Positions 1 through 8,586 of a stretch of DNA of 64,000 nucleotides are shown here, one piece after another. How positions within the stretch are numbered: position 1 is the stretch's first letter; every line of letters starts with the position of its first letter. The stretch covers positions 1 through 64,000 of the forward strand of contig PLXS01000006.1 of the NCBI GenBank assembly GCA_003151515.1. The letters run 5' to 3'. The notes beneath the pieces were generated by a model. It had not been told where the DNA came from and did not search any database. It saw only the letters and a program-made list of their open reading frames with translations. This DNA is from Opitutaceae bacterium. Its GTDB lineage: Bacteria > Verrucomicrobiota > Verrucomicrobiia > Opitutales > Opitutaceae. A program made the position numbers and the translations under genes.

Positions 1-52
1 CGCGGCCCTCCATGTTGTGCTTCTTCGCGAGTTCGTGGATGCGGGTGCTCAT
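1..52 (-). CDS. infB: Translation initiation factor IF-2, N-terminal fragment (runs off left edge)
   Basis: Only the first 17 codons lie in the window. Read on the minus strand from the ATG at 52 they give MSTRIHELAKKHNMEGR, which fits the start of the IF2_N domain found at the beginning of initiation factor 2, the GTPase that places initiator tRNA on the ribosome. The start codon is 22 bases after the nusA stop, and nusA-infB is one of the most conserved bacterial gene pairs. Identification rests on this short peptide plus the gene order, so the product is likely but the rest of the gene is unseen. Confidence 0.8.
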   Translation of the reverse strand, partial: MSTRIHELAKKHNMEGR

Positions 53-74
53 TCTTCTTGGGCCGGTCTGCTCT

Positions 75-1298
75 TTAGGCGGATACGCGCTGGATCACGT
101 CCTGCGCCTCCTCGGCGGTAAATCCGGCGCTGACGAGGTCGTCGGCGACGACCCCCTCGAACGCCGCGGGCGAATTGATGCCCATGTCGACAAGCCGGCC
201 TGCGATCGCAGGGTCGAGCCCTAGGGACTTAACGAGCGAGGCCACCGCGTTTCCGCGCGGGTCGTCGCCCTCCGCCTTGAACTCCTCGATGTCAATGCGC
301 CAGCCGATCAGGCGCGACGTCAGCCGCGCGTTCTGGCCCTTGCGCCCGATGGCGATCGCGAGGTCGTCGGTGGCGACCTTCAGAAGGATCCGGCGGTTGC
401 GCTCGTCGATCACGATCTCGCGCGGCACCGCCGGCTTGAGGGCCTCGATGACCATCTCCCTCGTGTCCGCGAAGTACTTGATGATGTCGATCTTCTCGCC
501 GCCCAGCTCGCGCACGATCGTCTTCACGCGCGCGCCGCGCGCCCCGACGCAGGCTCCGACCGGGTCGACCTTGGAGTCCTTGGACGATACGGCGATCTTC
601 GTGCGGTAGCTCGGCTCGCGCGCGAAGGCCTCGATCTTGACGGTTCCGTCCGCGATCTCCGTCACCTCGAGCTCGAAGAGCCTCCTGACGAACTTTGGGC
701 TGGCCCGCGTCAGGATGATCTCGGGGCCGCGCGGCGTGTTCTCGATCTCGAGCAGCAGGCAGCGGATGCGGTCGCCGGGCTGGTACTCCTCGCCGGGGAC
801 CTGCTCCTTTGCGGGCATGACGGCCTCGGCCTTGCCGATGTCGATGTAGATGTCATTGCGCTCCCTGCGCCGGACCGTGCCGGTAACGATGTTGCCGACC
901 TGGTCCTTGAAGTCGTCGTAGATGCGGTCCTTCTCGAACTGGCGCAGACGCTGCATGACTGCCTGCCGGGCGGTCTGGGCCGCGATGCGGCCCAGCGTCG
1001 AAGGGTCGATCTCCCTCTCGACGAACTCGCCCAGGGCCGCGCCCGGCCTCACGGCCTGGGCCTTCTCGACATGGATCTCCGTCTTCGGGTTGCTCACGGA
1101 ATCCACGACCTTCATGAGCGCCCAGGCGTGCAGCTGGCCGTTCTTCGGGCTGATCTCGATCTTGAGCTCTTGGCCGGAGTTAACCCCCTTCTGGGCAGCA
1201 GTCTTAAGCGCATTGACGATCGTCGCGATCATGTCCGCGCGAGGAATGCCCTTTTCTTTCTCCATGTACTCGAGGACGGAGAGGATTTCGCTGCTCAT
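75..1298 (-). CDS. nusA: Transcription termination/antitermination factor NusA
   Basis: Cytoplasmic RNA polymerase partner that controls pausing, termination and antitermination. The 407-residue product shows the NusA order: N-terminal polymerase-binding domain (about 1-130), S1 domain (about 135-200), KH1 with [15 protein letters not shown] (about 245-260), KH2 with [12 protein letters not shown] (about 320), and one C-terminal helix-hairpin-helix-like segment (about 355-407). It is shorter than the E. coli protein, which carries two acidic repeats at its end. The reading frame stays open 32 codons upstream, but that stretch crosses a terminator-like hairpin and has no domain match, so the ATG giving [12 protein letters not shown] is chosen. 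No Shine-Dalgarno motif precedes it. infB follows; rimP, which usually precedes nusA, is not here. Confidence 0.96.
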   Translation of the reverse strand: MSSEILSVLEYMEKEKGIPRADMIATIVNALKTAAQKGVNSGQELKIEISPKNGQLHAWALMKVVDSVSNPKTEIHVEKAQAVRPGAALGEFVEREIDPSTLGRIAAQTARQAVMQRLRQFEKDRIYDDFKDQVGNIVTGTVRRRERNDIYIDIGKAEAVMPAKEQVPGEEYQPGDRIRCLLLEIENTPRGPEIILTRASPKFVRRLFELEVTEIADGTVKIEAFAREPSYRTKIAVSSKDSKVDPVGACVGARGARVKTIVRELGGEKIDIIKYFADTREMVIEALKPAVPREIVIDERNRRILLKVATDDLAIAIGRKGQNARLTSRLIGWRIDIEEFKAEGDDPRGNAVASLVKSLGLDPAIAGRLVDMGINSPAAFEGVVADDLVSAGFTAEEAQDVIQRVSA

Positions 1299-1317
1299 GG
1301 TAGGTTGGTAATAGTGG

Positions 1318-1347
1318 AAAAAAAAAGTGGGCCCCAGGGCCCACTTT
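1318..1347 (-). terminator. Intrinsic terminator-like hairpin in the nusA leader
   Basis: A perfect 10-bp stem (1324-1333 with 1338-1347, arm AAAGTGGGCC) closes the four-base loop 1334-1337. On the minus strand it is followed by a T run (complement of the A run at 1318-1326). The T run ends about 19 bases before the nusA ATG, so this terminator points into nusA and lies inside its leader or just upstream of its transcription start. It may end transcripts coming from upstream, or act as an attenuator of nusA-infB. The structure is seen directly; its role is inferred. Confidence 0.75.
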
Positions 1348-1385
1348 ATTTGAAAAGTGAGTGTTATATCGAACCGGTAGGGTAG

Positions 1386-1841
1386 CCCGCGCACGTCTTT
1401 CTTGTCAAGCCCACCCCCGCCCGGCGGCCGGAGGCGGCTAGCGCAACATACGCTGCGATCAACATCTCGGCCAGGGTCGCGGTCGGGACCGGAAGCGACA
1501 TCCTGATCGCCGGTTTTGTGGTCGGTGGCTCCACTTCGAAGACAGTCCTAATCCGGGCCTCCCGGCCGGCGCTGGCCGCATTCGGCGTCTCGGGCACCCT
1601 GCCCGATCCCATGCTCAGCCTCTATTCTGGTTCGACCCTGCTCGACAGCAACAACGGCTGGGGCGGCGACCCTCTTCTTTCCGCCACGGCTTCCCTGGTG
1701 GGGGCCTTCTCATGGGGAACCGCCGCCAGCACAGGCTCGGCGATCCTCGTCACCCTGCCACCCGGCCCCTACACGGCACAGGTCTCCGGTGCGAGCGGCG
1801 ACACCGGCGTGGCTCTGGTCGAGGTCTACAAGGTTCCCTAA
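1386..1841 (+). pseudogene. C-terminal remnant of a secreted beta-repeat protein
   Basis: The frame is open from just after a TAG at 1383-1385 to the stop at 1839-1841, about 151 codons, with no ATG, GTG or TTG before 1518. The translation contains a [11 protein letters not shown] stretch, then [35 protein letters not shown], a GGDPLL segment and a LVEVYKVP end. I recognise this as the last repeat of the long extracellular beta-rich proteins frequent in Opitutaceae. There is no signal peptide and no upstream repeat; the nusA leader lies directly on its 5' side. It is best read as a 5'-deleted relic. A short gene starting at GTG 1518 cannot be excluded but would begin inside the domain. Confidence 0.65.
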
Positions 1842-2044
1842 CATGAGGGGAAGTACGTCAAGCCTCTTCAAGGTGGTTTGAACATTGGGAAGGACATTGG
1901 GTTTTGGTGGAAGCGGCTCCTTCGCGAGCGGCGACGGTCGGGCGACCGTGCCTTAGGCTAATGTCCGCGCATGCCTTGGGCGGCCGCGCCCGCCCTGCGG
2001 CCGGCCAGCGCAACCTCAAGAACGACCGCGGGATACGGTGGATT

Positions 2045-2135
2045 TGGCGGAGGAGGAGGGATTCGAACCCCCGGTGAGCTTTCGCCCACGTCTGATTTCA
2101 AGTCAGGTGCCTTAAACCAACTCAGCCACTCCTCC
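2045..2135 (-). tRNA. tRNA-Ser (anticodon UGA)
   Basis: On the minus strand the sequence starts GGAGGAGTGGC and ends with CTCCTCC, a G discriminator and an encoded CCA (2045-2047). The acceptor arms pair over 7 bp. The anticodon stem CCTGA/TCAGA encloses CTTGAAA, giving anticodon TGA for serine. A long variable arm and a GGTTCGAATCCC T arm are present, as expected for a class II tRNA. Total length is 91 bases with CCA. A TTGACC hexamer lies 36 bases upstream but has no good -10 partner. Confidence 0.96.
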
Positions 2136-2210
2136 GGTTACCGCATCGAGGGTTGCGCGAGTACCTTGCGAGGTCAACCGCTTTGGGCGCGCTGGGCGCG
2201 GCTAGGTGAG

Positions 2211-2744
2211 TCAAGGGTGTCCCTGGGCGATTATCGTTCGCAAGACCCCCAGCGGCACGTCGCAGCCCACGTAGGTGGAGCCGTCGAATGACGAGGAGAC
2301 GACCTTGCCCGTCGAGGTGTCGATGATCATCAGGTTCGGGATCCCGTTTCCAGTCGAGGCCCCCCACGCTCCAGCCGCGTTGCGCTTGACGGCCGGGAAC
2401 TCCATGCGGTGCTGGCGCATGTAGGCGACCATGTCAGCGTCCGACCTGTCATAGTTTACCATGACGAGCTGGAATCGGAGGTTGGTCTTGTCCGCGTTAC
2501 GGTAGAACTCCGACAGGCCCGGCGAGAATTGCTGGCAGGGCCCGCACCAGCTGGCTCCGTGGTAGACGGCCAGGTACGGTGTCCTGCGCGGCTGGAACTC
2601 CTCTCCAACCACCGTCCCGTCGATCCCGAGCCGCTGGACCTGTAGCGTGTCGGCTGCGCTGTTGAATCGCGCCGCCGGCCTAAGCTCCTTGAAAAGGGCG
2701 ATGAGGCCAAAGACGGCGCAGGTTCCTAGGAAAAGCTTTTTCAC
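2211..2744 (-). CDS. Thioredoxin-fold protein with WCGPC motif, membrane-anchored or secreted
   Basis: The start is placed at the GTG giving VKKLFLGTCAVFG, because a hydrophobic signal or anchor follows at once and the upstream extension is Arg/Pro-rich without domain character. The 177-residue product has a TlpA/thioredoxin-like core with YHGASWCGPCQQF near residue 65, then a FQLVMVNYD strand and a cis-Pro-type GIPNLMIID loop. Such proteins reduce or oxidise disulfides outside the cytoplasm, often in cytochrome maturation or protein folding. Its partner is unknown; the neighbours (tRNA-Ser downstream, a divergent receiver protein upstream) say nothing about it. Fold assignment is firm, substrate is not. 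Confidence 0.8.
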   Translation of the reverse strand: MKKLFLGTCAVFGLIALFKELRPAARFNSAADTLQVQRLGIDGTVVGEEFQPRRTPYLAVYHGASWCGPCQQFSPGLSEFYRNADKTNLRFQLVMVNYDRSDADMVAYMRQHRMEFPAVKRNAAGAWGASTGNGIPNLMIIDTSTGKVVSSSFDGSTYVGCDVPLGVLRTIIAQGHP

Positions 2745-2986
2745 GGGTGGCGGGCGTGTGGTTGCCTTAGTGCTGCGCAAGGGCGCGATCAAGCCGGCCG
2801 GCGGCGAAATGCGTATTCTCCCCCCCGCCCTACGGAATTGTGGACGGGCCCGCCCCCACGCTGCCGTTTTCCGCAAGCGAATGCCCGAGTTCGAGATACG
2901 TAGTCTCACCCATGGCGCCTGCCAGCGGGTTTTATACGGTAAGTGAAGGCAAAAGTCCGTATGCGGGCCCCTGATCCTAAGAACCC

Positions 2987-3427
2987 ATGATCGAACGCAC
3001 CCAACTCTCCGGTGGATGTGGCGCTCCGTCCGAGCAGCCGCGCGCCGCCGATTGGAAGGATTGCGGCAAGGTCCTCATCGTCGACGACGAGGACGCGGTT
3101 AGGACCCTTGTCGCCCATTCCGTCCAGCGGCTGGGCTTCGTCGCAAGGTTGGCCGATGCCGGCCCCCAGGCGGTCTCTGCCTTTCAGTCCGACCCCGCCT
3201 CATTTTCCCTGGCGATCCTGGACGTCAAGCTGCCCGGGATCGACGGCTTCGAGGTGCTCAGCAGGATACGCGCGGTGCGCCCCGACCTCCCTGCGATCCT
3301 GATGAGCGGCTACTACCGCAACGAGCCGGCGCCGGGGGTGATCTCGACGGCGCCGACGGGCTTCCTTCCCAAGCCGTTCACGCTGGGCGCCCTGGCCTCC
3401 GCCATCCGATCGATCCTGAAGTCCTAG
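2987..3427 (+). CDS. Stand-alone response regulator receiver protein
   Basis: A 146-residue protein made almost only of a CheY-like receiver domain. A hydrophilic lead of about 25 residues is followed by KVLIVDDEDAV (acidic pocket), ILDVKLPG (phospho-acceptor Asp), ILMSGY (conserved Ser) and FLPKPF (conserved Lys). There is no DNA-binding or enzymatic output domain, so it should act by protein contact or phosphotransfer. No histidine kinase is encoded in the window, so the partner lies elsewhere. It is transcribed away from the thioredoxin-like gene and its end overlaps the convergent protease gene by 4 bases. Confidence 0.88.
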   Translation: MIERTQLSGGCGAPSEQPRAADWKDCGKVLIVDDEDAVRTLVAHSVQRLGFVARLADAGPQAVSAFQSDPASFSLAILDVKLPGIDGFEVLSRIRAVRPDLPAILMSGYYRNEPAPGVISTAPTGFLPKPFTLGALASAIRSILKS

Positions 3428-4128
3428 TTTCGGCGCGACAACAGCGACAGGAGCTGGATCAGCGCCGACATGAATGCGGCCAGATAGGTGAGCGCCGCGG
3501 CGTTCAGGACCTCGTTGACACCGCCCATCTCGTCGCTGTCGAGGATCCCAAGCGAGACCAGCTGGGCCTTGGCGCGCCGGCTCGCGTCGTACTCCACCGG
3601 CAGCGTCACGAGTTGGAACAGGGTCAGCACCGCGAAAGCGACGATGGCGAGGTCGAGGATGACACCGGTCAGGCCGCGCGTCAGGACAAAGCTGGCGATT
3701 ATGAGGAACGGGATCACCCCGGCGGCAATGCGCGTCGTGGGCACGAGCGCCATGCGGAACTCGAGCATCCTGAAGCCCTCCTTGTGCTGGAGCGCATGGC
3801 CGGCCTCGTGCGCTGCGACGCCGACCGCCGCGAGGCTCGTGCCGCGGTAGTTCTCGGATGAAAGCACGAGCGTCCTGTGCATGGGGTCGTAATGGTCGGT
3901 CAGATGGCCGGGCGTCTCCGTGATCTCGACGTCGTTTATGCCCGCTCGGGCCATCACAGCCTCGGCGGCCTCGCGGCCGGTGATGCCGCCACGCGATGGA
4001 ATCTTCAGGTTCTTGGAATAGGCGCTCGAGACGCGGACCTGCGCGTAGATCGAGAACGCAAAGACGAAGATCATCAGGACCCAGAAGAGCCCCGGGGAAA
4101 GGTAAAAGTATGCGAGGAGTGCAGGCAT
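3424..4128 (-). CDS. Membrane zinc metallopeptidase, YugP family
   Basis: A 234-residue membrane protein of the neutral zinc metallopeptidase family (Bacillus YugP type). An N-terminal membrane segment (about 8-30) leads to a soluble region, and the zinc-binding motif VAAHEAGHALQH follows at about residues 105-116, with two further hydrophobic segments after about residue 130. The two His of HEAGH and a downstream acidic residue are expected to bind zinc. Substrates of this family are not well known. Length and architecture match the family. The gene converges on the receiver gene with a 4-base overlap. Confidence 0.9.
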   Translation of the reverse strand: MPALLAYFYLSPGLFWVLMIFVFAFSIYAQVRVSSAYSKNLKIPSRGGITGREAAEAVMARAGINDVEITETPGHLTDHYDPMHRTLVLSSENYRGTSLAAVGVAAHEAGHALQHKEGFRMLEFRMALVPTTRIAAGVIPFLIIASFVLTRGLTGVILDLAIVAFAVLTLFQLVTLPVEYDASRRAKAQLVSLGILDSDEMGGVNEVLNAAALTYLAAFMSALIQLLSLLSRRN

Positions 4129-4165
4129 GGATTTTGGGGTAATTATCGCAGAATTGCCCGATATT

Positions 4166-6229
4166 TCAAGCGGCGAGCCCGCAGCGCGCGAGCAGCGCGC
4201 GTATGTCCGGGTCGCGGCCCATGAAGTCGCGGAAGAGCTGCGCCGGATCCGCCGAGTTGCCGCGGCTCAAGACCTTCTCGGCGAACTCCCGGCCGACCTT
4301 GGCGCTGAAGATCCCCTCGCTTCGGAACCGGGTGAACGCGTCGGCGTCGAGGACCTCGGCCCACTTGTAGGAGTAGTAGCCCGCCGCGTATCCGACGGGG
4401 TCCGCGAAGATGTGCGTGAAGCGCCGGGCTATCGTCGGCGACGGCGGCTGCGTTGGGATGAGGCAGTCCGCGATCGCCGACCTGAGGGGCGCCTCTAGGT
4501 CCGCCTGCGCGGCGAACTCGCCGGCCCGCAGGTGCAGCTCGAGGTCCAGCTTCGCGAAAGCCACCTGGCGCATCGTCGCGCAGGCCGACCGGAAGTTGCG
4601 GGCGGCCGCCATCTTGCGAAACAGCGCCTCCGGGATCGCCCGGCCCGTCTCGAAGTGTCTGGCGAAGATGTCGAGGCCCTCCCGCTCCCAGCACCAATTC
4701 TCCATGATCTGCGACGGCAGTTCGACAAAGTCCCACGCGACATTCGTGCCGCTGAGGGCCTTTATCTCAACGTCGCCCAGGAGGTGGTGGAGAAGGTGCC
4801 CGAACTCATGGAAGATGGTCTCCACCTCGCGGTGCGTGAGCAGCGCCTGGCGCCCGGGCGCAGGGGGCGTGAGGTTCCCGCAGATGAGACCCAGGTGGGG
4901 CCGGCGGGAGCCGTCCGCCCTGGGGCCGCCCGTCGAGAGCGCGCTCATCCATGCGCCGCCCCTCTTCGACTCGCGCGGGTGCCAGTCGGCGTAGAACGAG
5001 CCGACGTGGCGGCCGCCCGAGTCGAGCACGTCGTAGAAGCGCACCTCGGGGTGCCAGGTGTCGACCTCCCCCTTCGGACGCTCGGTCACCCGTATGCCAA
5101 AGACGCGGGAGCATATCTCGAAGAGCCCGCCCACGACGCGGTCCATCGGGAAGTAGGGCCGCAGCTCCTCCGGGTCGAAGTCATAGCTCGCCTTGCGCAT
5201 CCGCTCCGCCAGGTAGGGGACCTCCCATGGCGCGGGGCGCCCCGCGCCGCCCCCATTTGTCGCCGCCCTGAACGCCTCCATCTCGGCGCACTCCCGCGCG
5301 AACGGCCCGGCGCACCGCCGCCGCATGTCCTCGATGAACGCGAGGGCCCTCTCGCCCGAGCGCGCCATCCGCCGCGCGAGAACCAGGTCGGGGAAGTGGC
5401 GCTTCCCAAGCAGGGCCGCCTTCTCCGCCCGCAGCCGAAGGATGCGCGAGATCAGGGGGGCGTTGTCGTGGGGCGCGGCCGATCCCACCGCCGACGACGC
5501 GAGCCACGTCTCGCGGCGCAGCGCCTCGTCGCGCACGTACGACATGAACGGCTCCTGGGAGGGCATGTGAAGCGTGAACCTCCAGGCGGGCCGCCCGGGC
5601 GAGCCAAGGCCCCTTGCCTCGGCATCGGATTGCGCGCGTTCCTTGGCGTGGCCGGGTAGCCCCTCCAGCCGGCCCTCGTCCTCGACGACGAGCTGCCAGG
5701 CGTTCGTGGCGTCCAGGACGTTCTCGGCGTAGCGCTGGGTGATCTGGGCCAGCTCGGCCTGCAGGGCCTCAAGTCGGGCGCGGCCCGTCGCGGGGAGGTC
5801 GGCTCCCGCCTCGCGGAACTCGGCCACGGTCTCCCCCACGTAGCGGGCGCGCACGGCGGGCAGCGCACCGACCCCGGCCGACTCCGAGAACTCGCGAAGC
5901 CTCGCCCAAAGCGCGGACCGAAGCGGCACCCTCGCGAAGAAGGCGGAGACCCGGGGCAGGACGCGGTTGTGCGCCGCGCGCAGCTCGGGGGAGTCGCACA
6001 CGGCCTGCAGGTGGGTGACCCTGGTCCAGGCCTGGTTCAGCGCGTCCATCGCGTCGTCGAGGGCGAGGAAGGTGCCCTCGAACGTGGGGGCGCCCGCGGC
6101 CTCCTCGATGGCGCGCAGCGCCTGCTCCGCCCGCTCGAGCGCGGCGTCCATGCCGGGCTCGACGAGCGCGGCCGTGAGCGCGGACCAGCGCACGTGGAAC
6201 GACGGATCCAGGAGGGGATTCTGCGGCAT
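4166..6229 (-). CDS. M3 family oligopeptidase (oligopeptidase A-like)
   Basis: Cytoplasmic zinc oligopeptidase of the thimet/oligopeptidase A family that cuts short peptides. The 687-residue product carries the M3 signature FHEFGHLLHHLL at about residue 475, preceded by the usual all-helical region, and ends with the conserved PVGYAAGYYSYKWAEV segment. The first ATG after the stop of the upstream receptor gene (6229) is used, leaving a 5-base gap; in-frame TTG and GTG codons just upstream overlap that gene. The tight link with a TonB-dependent receptor suggests the two are co-transcribed, so the peptidase may process what the receptor imports, though this is inference. It could be called prlC, but orthology was not tested. 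Confidence 0.93.
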   Translation of the reverse strand: MPQNPLLDPSFHVRWSALTAALVEPGMDAALERAEQALRAIEEAAGAPTFEGTFLALDDAMDALNQAWTRVTHLQAVCDSPELRAAHNRVLPRVSAFFARVPLRSALWARLREFSESAGVGALPAVRARYVGETVAEFREAGADLPATGRARLEALQAELAQITQRYAENVLDATNAWQLVVEDEGRLEGLPGHAKERAQSDAEARGLGSPGRPAWRFTLHMPSQEPFMSYVRDEALRRETWLASSAVGSAAPHDNAPLISRILRLRAEKAALLGKRHFPDLVLARRMARSGERALAFIEDMRRRCAGPFARECAEMEAFRAATNGGGAGRPAPWEVPYLAERMRKASYDFDPEELRPYFPMDRVVGGLFEICSRVFGIRVTERPKGEVDTWHPEVRFYDVLDSGGRHVGSFYADWHPRESKRGGAWMSALSTGGPRADGSRRPHLGLICGNLTPPAPGRQALLTHREVETIFHEFGHLLHHLLGDVEIKALSGTNVAWDFVELPSQIMENWCWEREGLDIFARHFETGRAIPEALFRKMAAARNFRSACATMRQVAFAKLDLELHLRAGEFAAQADLEAPLRSAIADCLIPTQPPSPTIARRFTHIFADPVGYAAGYYSYKWAEVLDADAFTRFRSEGIFSAKVGREFAEKVLSRGNSADPAQLFRDFMGRDPDIRALLARCGLAA

Positions 6230-6234
6230 CGGCA

Positions 6235-8073
6235 CTACCAACCGTAAGTGGCGCCAAAAGACAACTGCCTGCGGGAGGCGGGCACGCCGGGGACGGCCTG
6301 GAACGCGCTGTTCCAGAGGTTGTCCACCTGCGCGTAGACCTCGAGCTTACGGATGGCCCTCGGGCGCCAGCCTAGGCCGAGCGAGCTGGTGAGCGCGTCA
6401 TTGCCCCCCTGGGTCCTCAGCGCGTCCGCCTCCTGGATCCTCGCGGCGTTGTCCAGCCTGAGCTCGAGCGTCCCGGTGAGCGTCAGAACGAGGGCCGCCG
6501 TGAGGCGCTGGCGGGCGTAGTTGAGCGCGTAGAAGCTAGCCGTGACCGGCGCCCCCAGGTAATTGGCGCTCTTGCCGAGCGCGGCGTAGCCGAGGACAAC
6601 GGTGGCCATGGTCCACGTGCGCCTGGCCACGAGCTCCAGCCCCTCGGTGTCAAGGTCCACCGCATTCGCGGCGCGGCCGAAGACGCCGGTGGTGTAGGTC
6701 CAGTCGATCAGGTTGTCGTCGCGCCTGTAGAACACGTCGGCCTGGCCGGTCCAGCCGCCGGTGCTCCCGCTGGCCCCTATCTCCGTGTCATGGCTCGTCT
6801 GGCGCCCGAGGTTCGGGTTGCCGAGGAAGAGGCCCAATGTCGGGCTTGAGTCCAGGGCCGTGTAGGACGGCATCTCCGTCGTCGTCGCCGTGCTCACGTA
6901 GAGCCTCTGCAGCCCGCCCGAGTTCCAGGTCCGCGAGAGCTCGGCCAGGGGCGAGAAAACGCCGCTGGCCCGGTTCGAGTTGTCGTAGGATGCGCCGGCC
7001 CTGAGGGTCACCGCGCCTCCCTCGGCTGCCCACGACCTCTCCGGGACCAGCGTGGCCTTCTCGAGGGTGCGGCTGTGGTACGGGCCGTAGATCAGGGACG
7101 TCGACCGCAGAGCGTCGGTGGTCGCCTCCAAGTGGTAGTTGACCGTGATCGCCCCGATCGACTCGCGGCCCCCGAGCCCCGCCCCGTATTCCCAGGTCGT
7201 GTGCTGGTACGGGTGGACCGGCCCGAGCGGGGCGAACCGGTCGAACGCGTAGTCGTCCTTGTTGCGGCGGTAGAACACGCCGCTCTGAACGAAGTCCCCG
7301 CCGCCCAGCTCGGTGAGGTTGCTCGCAAGCAGCAGCACCGTCTGGAGGTTCTCGGTCTCGTCGGAGTTGAATGGAGTGTAGAGGTTGGGCCAGCCGAAGA
7401 AGCTCGCCTGGTAGCCCGCGAAGAGGTCGGTCCTGGAGTCGGGCTGCACCCATTCCAGACGGGCGTCGGCGCGGTCAAAGTGGAAGTCGCCAAAGGGCAC
7501 CGTGCCGTTGCCCTCCGAGTGCGCCCAGTCCGCGTCGGCCGCGAGGTGGTCGGGCCCCCGTCCCGAGACGCCCTCGTATACCTCCTCGCGCGAGAGCCCG
7601 TCGTCGCCGATCCCCGCTGAGGCAAAGCCCGCGGCGGTGACCGGCCGCCAGTCGTAGGCGACCGCGCCCCCGGTCGAGTTCATCGTGCCGGCGGCATGGT
7701 CGGCGCCCACGAGGACCCCAGGCGCTCCGAGCATCGAGGGCGCGATCGGAAGCTCCGTCAGGTAGTGGCCGGTCTGCGGGTCGAATATCGAGAGCGCGCC
7801 GATCTGCATGCCGGTGTTCTCGAAAGTGTCACCCCGTATCGTGACGTCGGACTGCGCCTCCGCCATGTTCCTGGGCTCGATGTCCACGAGCGGCTCGTAG
7901 CGCAGCGCGGACACCGGCATTGCGAAGGTGCCGGCGGGCGACTGGTTGGCGACGCTCGGCGAGTAGACGGTCACCGCGGGCATGCCGGTCGCCCCGTCCT
8001 GAGCCGCGAGGGGCGCCGCGGCCCCGGCCAGCAACGCCGACGCCAAGACAATGGTACGGGAAACAGGCCTCAT
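6235..8073 (-). CDS. TonB-dependent outer membrane receptor
   Basis: A 612-residue outer-membrane transporter. It has a clear signal peptide (cut after about residue 24, APLAAQ), a TonB-box-like PAVTVYS at about 32-38, and a plug domain with VDIEPRNMAEAQSDVTIRGD at about 63-82. A beta-barrel follows, ending in the aromatic C-terminal FGATYGW expected for outer-membrane insertion. These receptors import iron chelates, cobalamin, sugars or peptides using TonB energy. No cobalamin riboswitch or iron-box-like site was seen upstream, so the substrate is open. The M3 peptidase gene follows 5 bases after the stop. A terminator for the upstream ferredoxin gene ends 27 bases before its ATG. Confidence 0.9.
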   Translation of the reverse strand: MRPVSRTIVLASALLAGAAAPLAAQDGATGMPAVTVYSPSVANQSPAGTFAMPVSALRYEPLVDIEPRNMAEAQSDVTIRGDTFENTGMQIGALSIFDPQTGHYLTELPIAPSMLGAPGVLVGADHAAGTMNSTGGAVAYDWRPVTAAGFASAGIGDDGLSREEVYEGVSGRGPDHLAADADWAHSEGNGTVPFGDFHFDRADARLEWVQPDSRTDLFAGYQASFFGWPNLYTPFNSDETENLQTVLLLASNLTELGGGDFVQSGVFYRRNKDDYAFDRFAPLGPVHPYQHTTWEYGAGLGGRESIGAITVNYHLEATTDALRSTSLIYGPYHSRTLEKATLVPERSWAAEGGAVTLRAGASYDNSNRASGVFSPLAELSRTWNSGGLQRLYVSTATTTEMPSYTALDSSPTLGLFLGNPNLGRQTSHDTEIGASGSTGGWTGQADVFYRRDDNLIDWTYTTGVFGRAANAVDLDTEGLELVARRTWTMATVVLGYAALGKSANYLGAPVTASFYALNYARQRLTAALVLTLTGTLELRLDNAARIQEADALRTQGGNDALTSSLGLGWRPRAIRKLEVYAQVDNLWNSAFQAVPGVPASRRQLSFGATYGW

Positions 8074-8100
8074 CGCGAAGGACCGCTAGCAGCCCACCCC

Positions 8101-8130
8101 AAAAAAACAAGCCCTTCGTTAATAAAGGGC
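8101..8130 (-). terminator. Intrinsic terminator after the ferredoxin gene
   Basis: Stem 8111-8116 (GCCCTT) pairs with 8125-8130 (AAGGGC) around an 8-base AT-rich loop. On the minus strand it is followed, after three bases, by seven T (complement of 8101-8107). It lies 54 bases past the ferredoxin stop codon and just upstream of the TonB receptor gene on the same strand, so the receptor gene should have its own start of transcription or depend on read-through. Confidence 0.75.
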
Positions 8131-8184
8131 CAGAATTCGCTTAACAATGATCCGCGCCGCAAGGCGCTCGGCCGCCCGCCCCTG

Positions 8185-8424
<240 letters not shown>

Positions 8425-8586
8425 AGATTTACCATAAGGGACATGGCGGGACTGCTTGTGTCAAGGGAGGATGCTGAAGCGCGGAGGCTTGCGCGCCGAC
8501 GCCCCCAGGGCGTCCCGGGGCCCGCTGCCGGCGCGTCCCAGCCTAAGGCGGCTTGTCTTTCAATGCCGGCCCCCTACCATCCGGGC

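Noticed and set aside
1364..1612. 82-codon minus-strand frame upstream of nusA, possible rimP
   Set aside because: The translation has no RimP features and mirrors the surface-protein remnant on the plus strand.
4532..5659. 375-codon plus-strand frame opposite the M3 peptidase
   Set aside because: Mirror of a real GC-rich gene; no domain order. The same holds for the large frames at 9833-11164, 13054-14496 and 19767-21920.
8074..8184. Possible riboswitch before the TonB receptor gene
   Set aside because: Only the terminator hairpin is present; no cobalamin-box or other conserved riboswitch core was seen in the short leader.
8459..8464. Minus-strand TTGACA upstream of the ferredoxin gene
   Set aside because: A perfect -35 hexamer, but the base order at the proper spacing (TCCCTT) is a poor -10 element.
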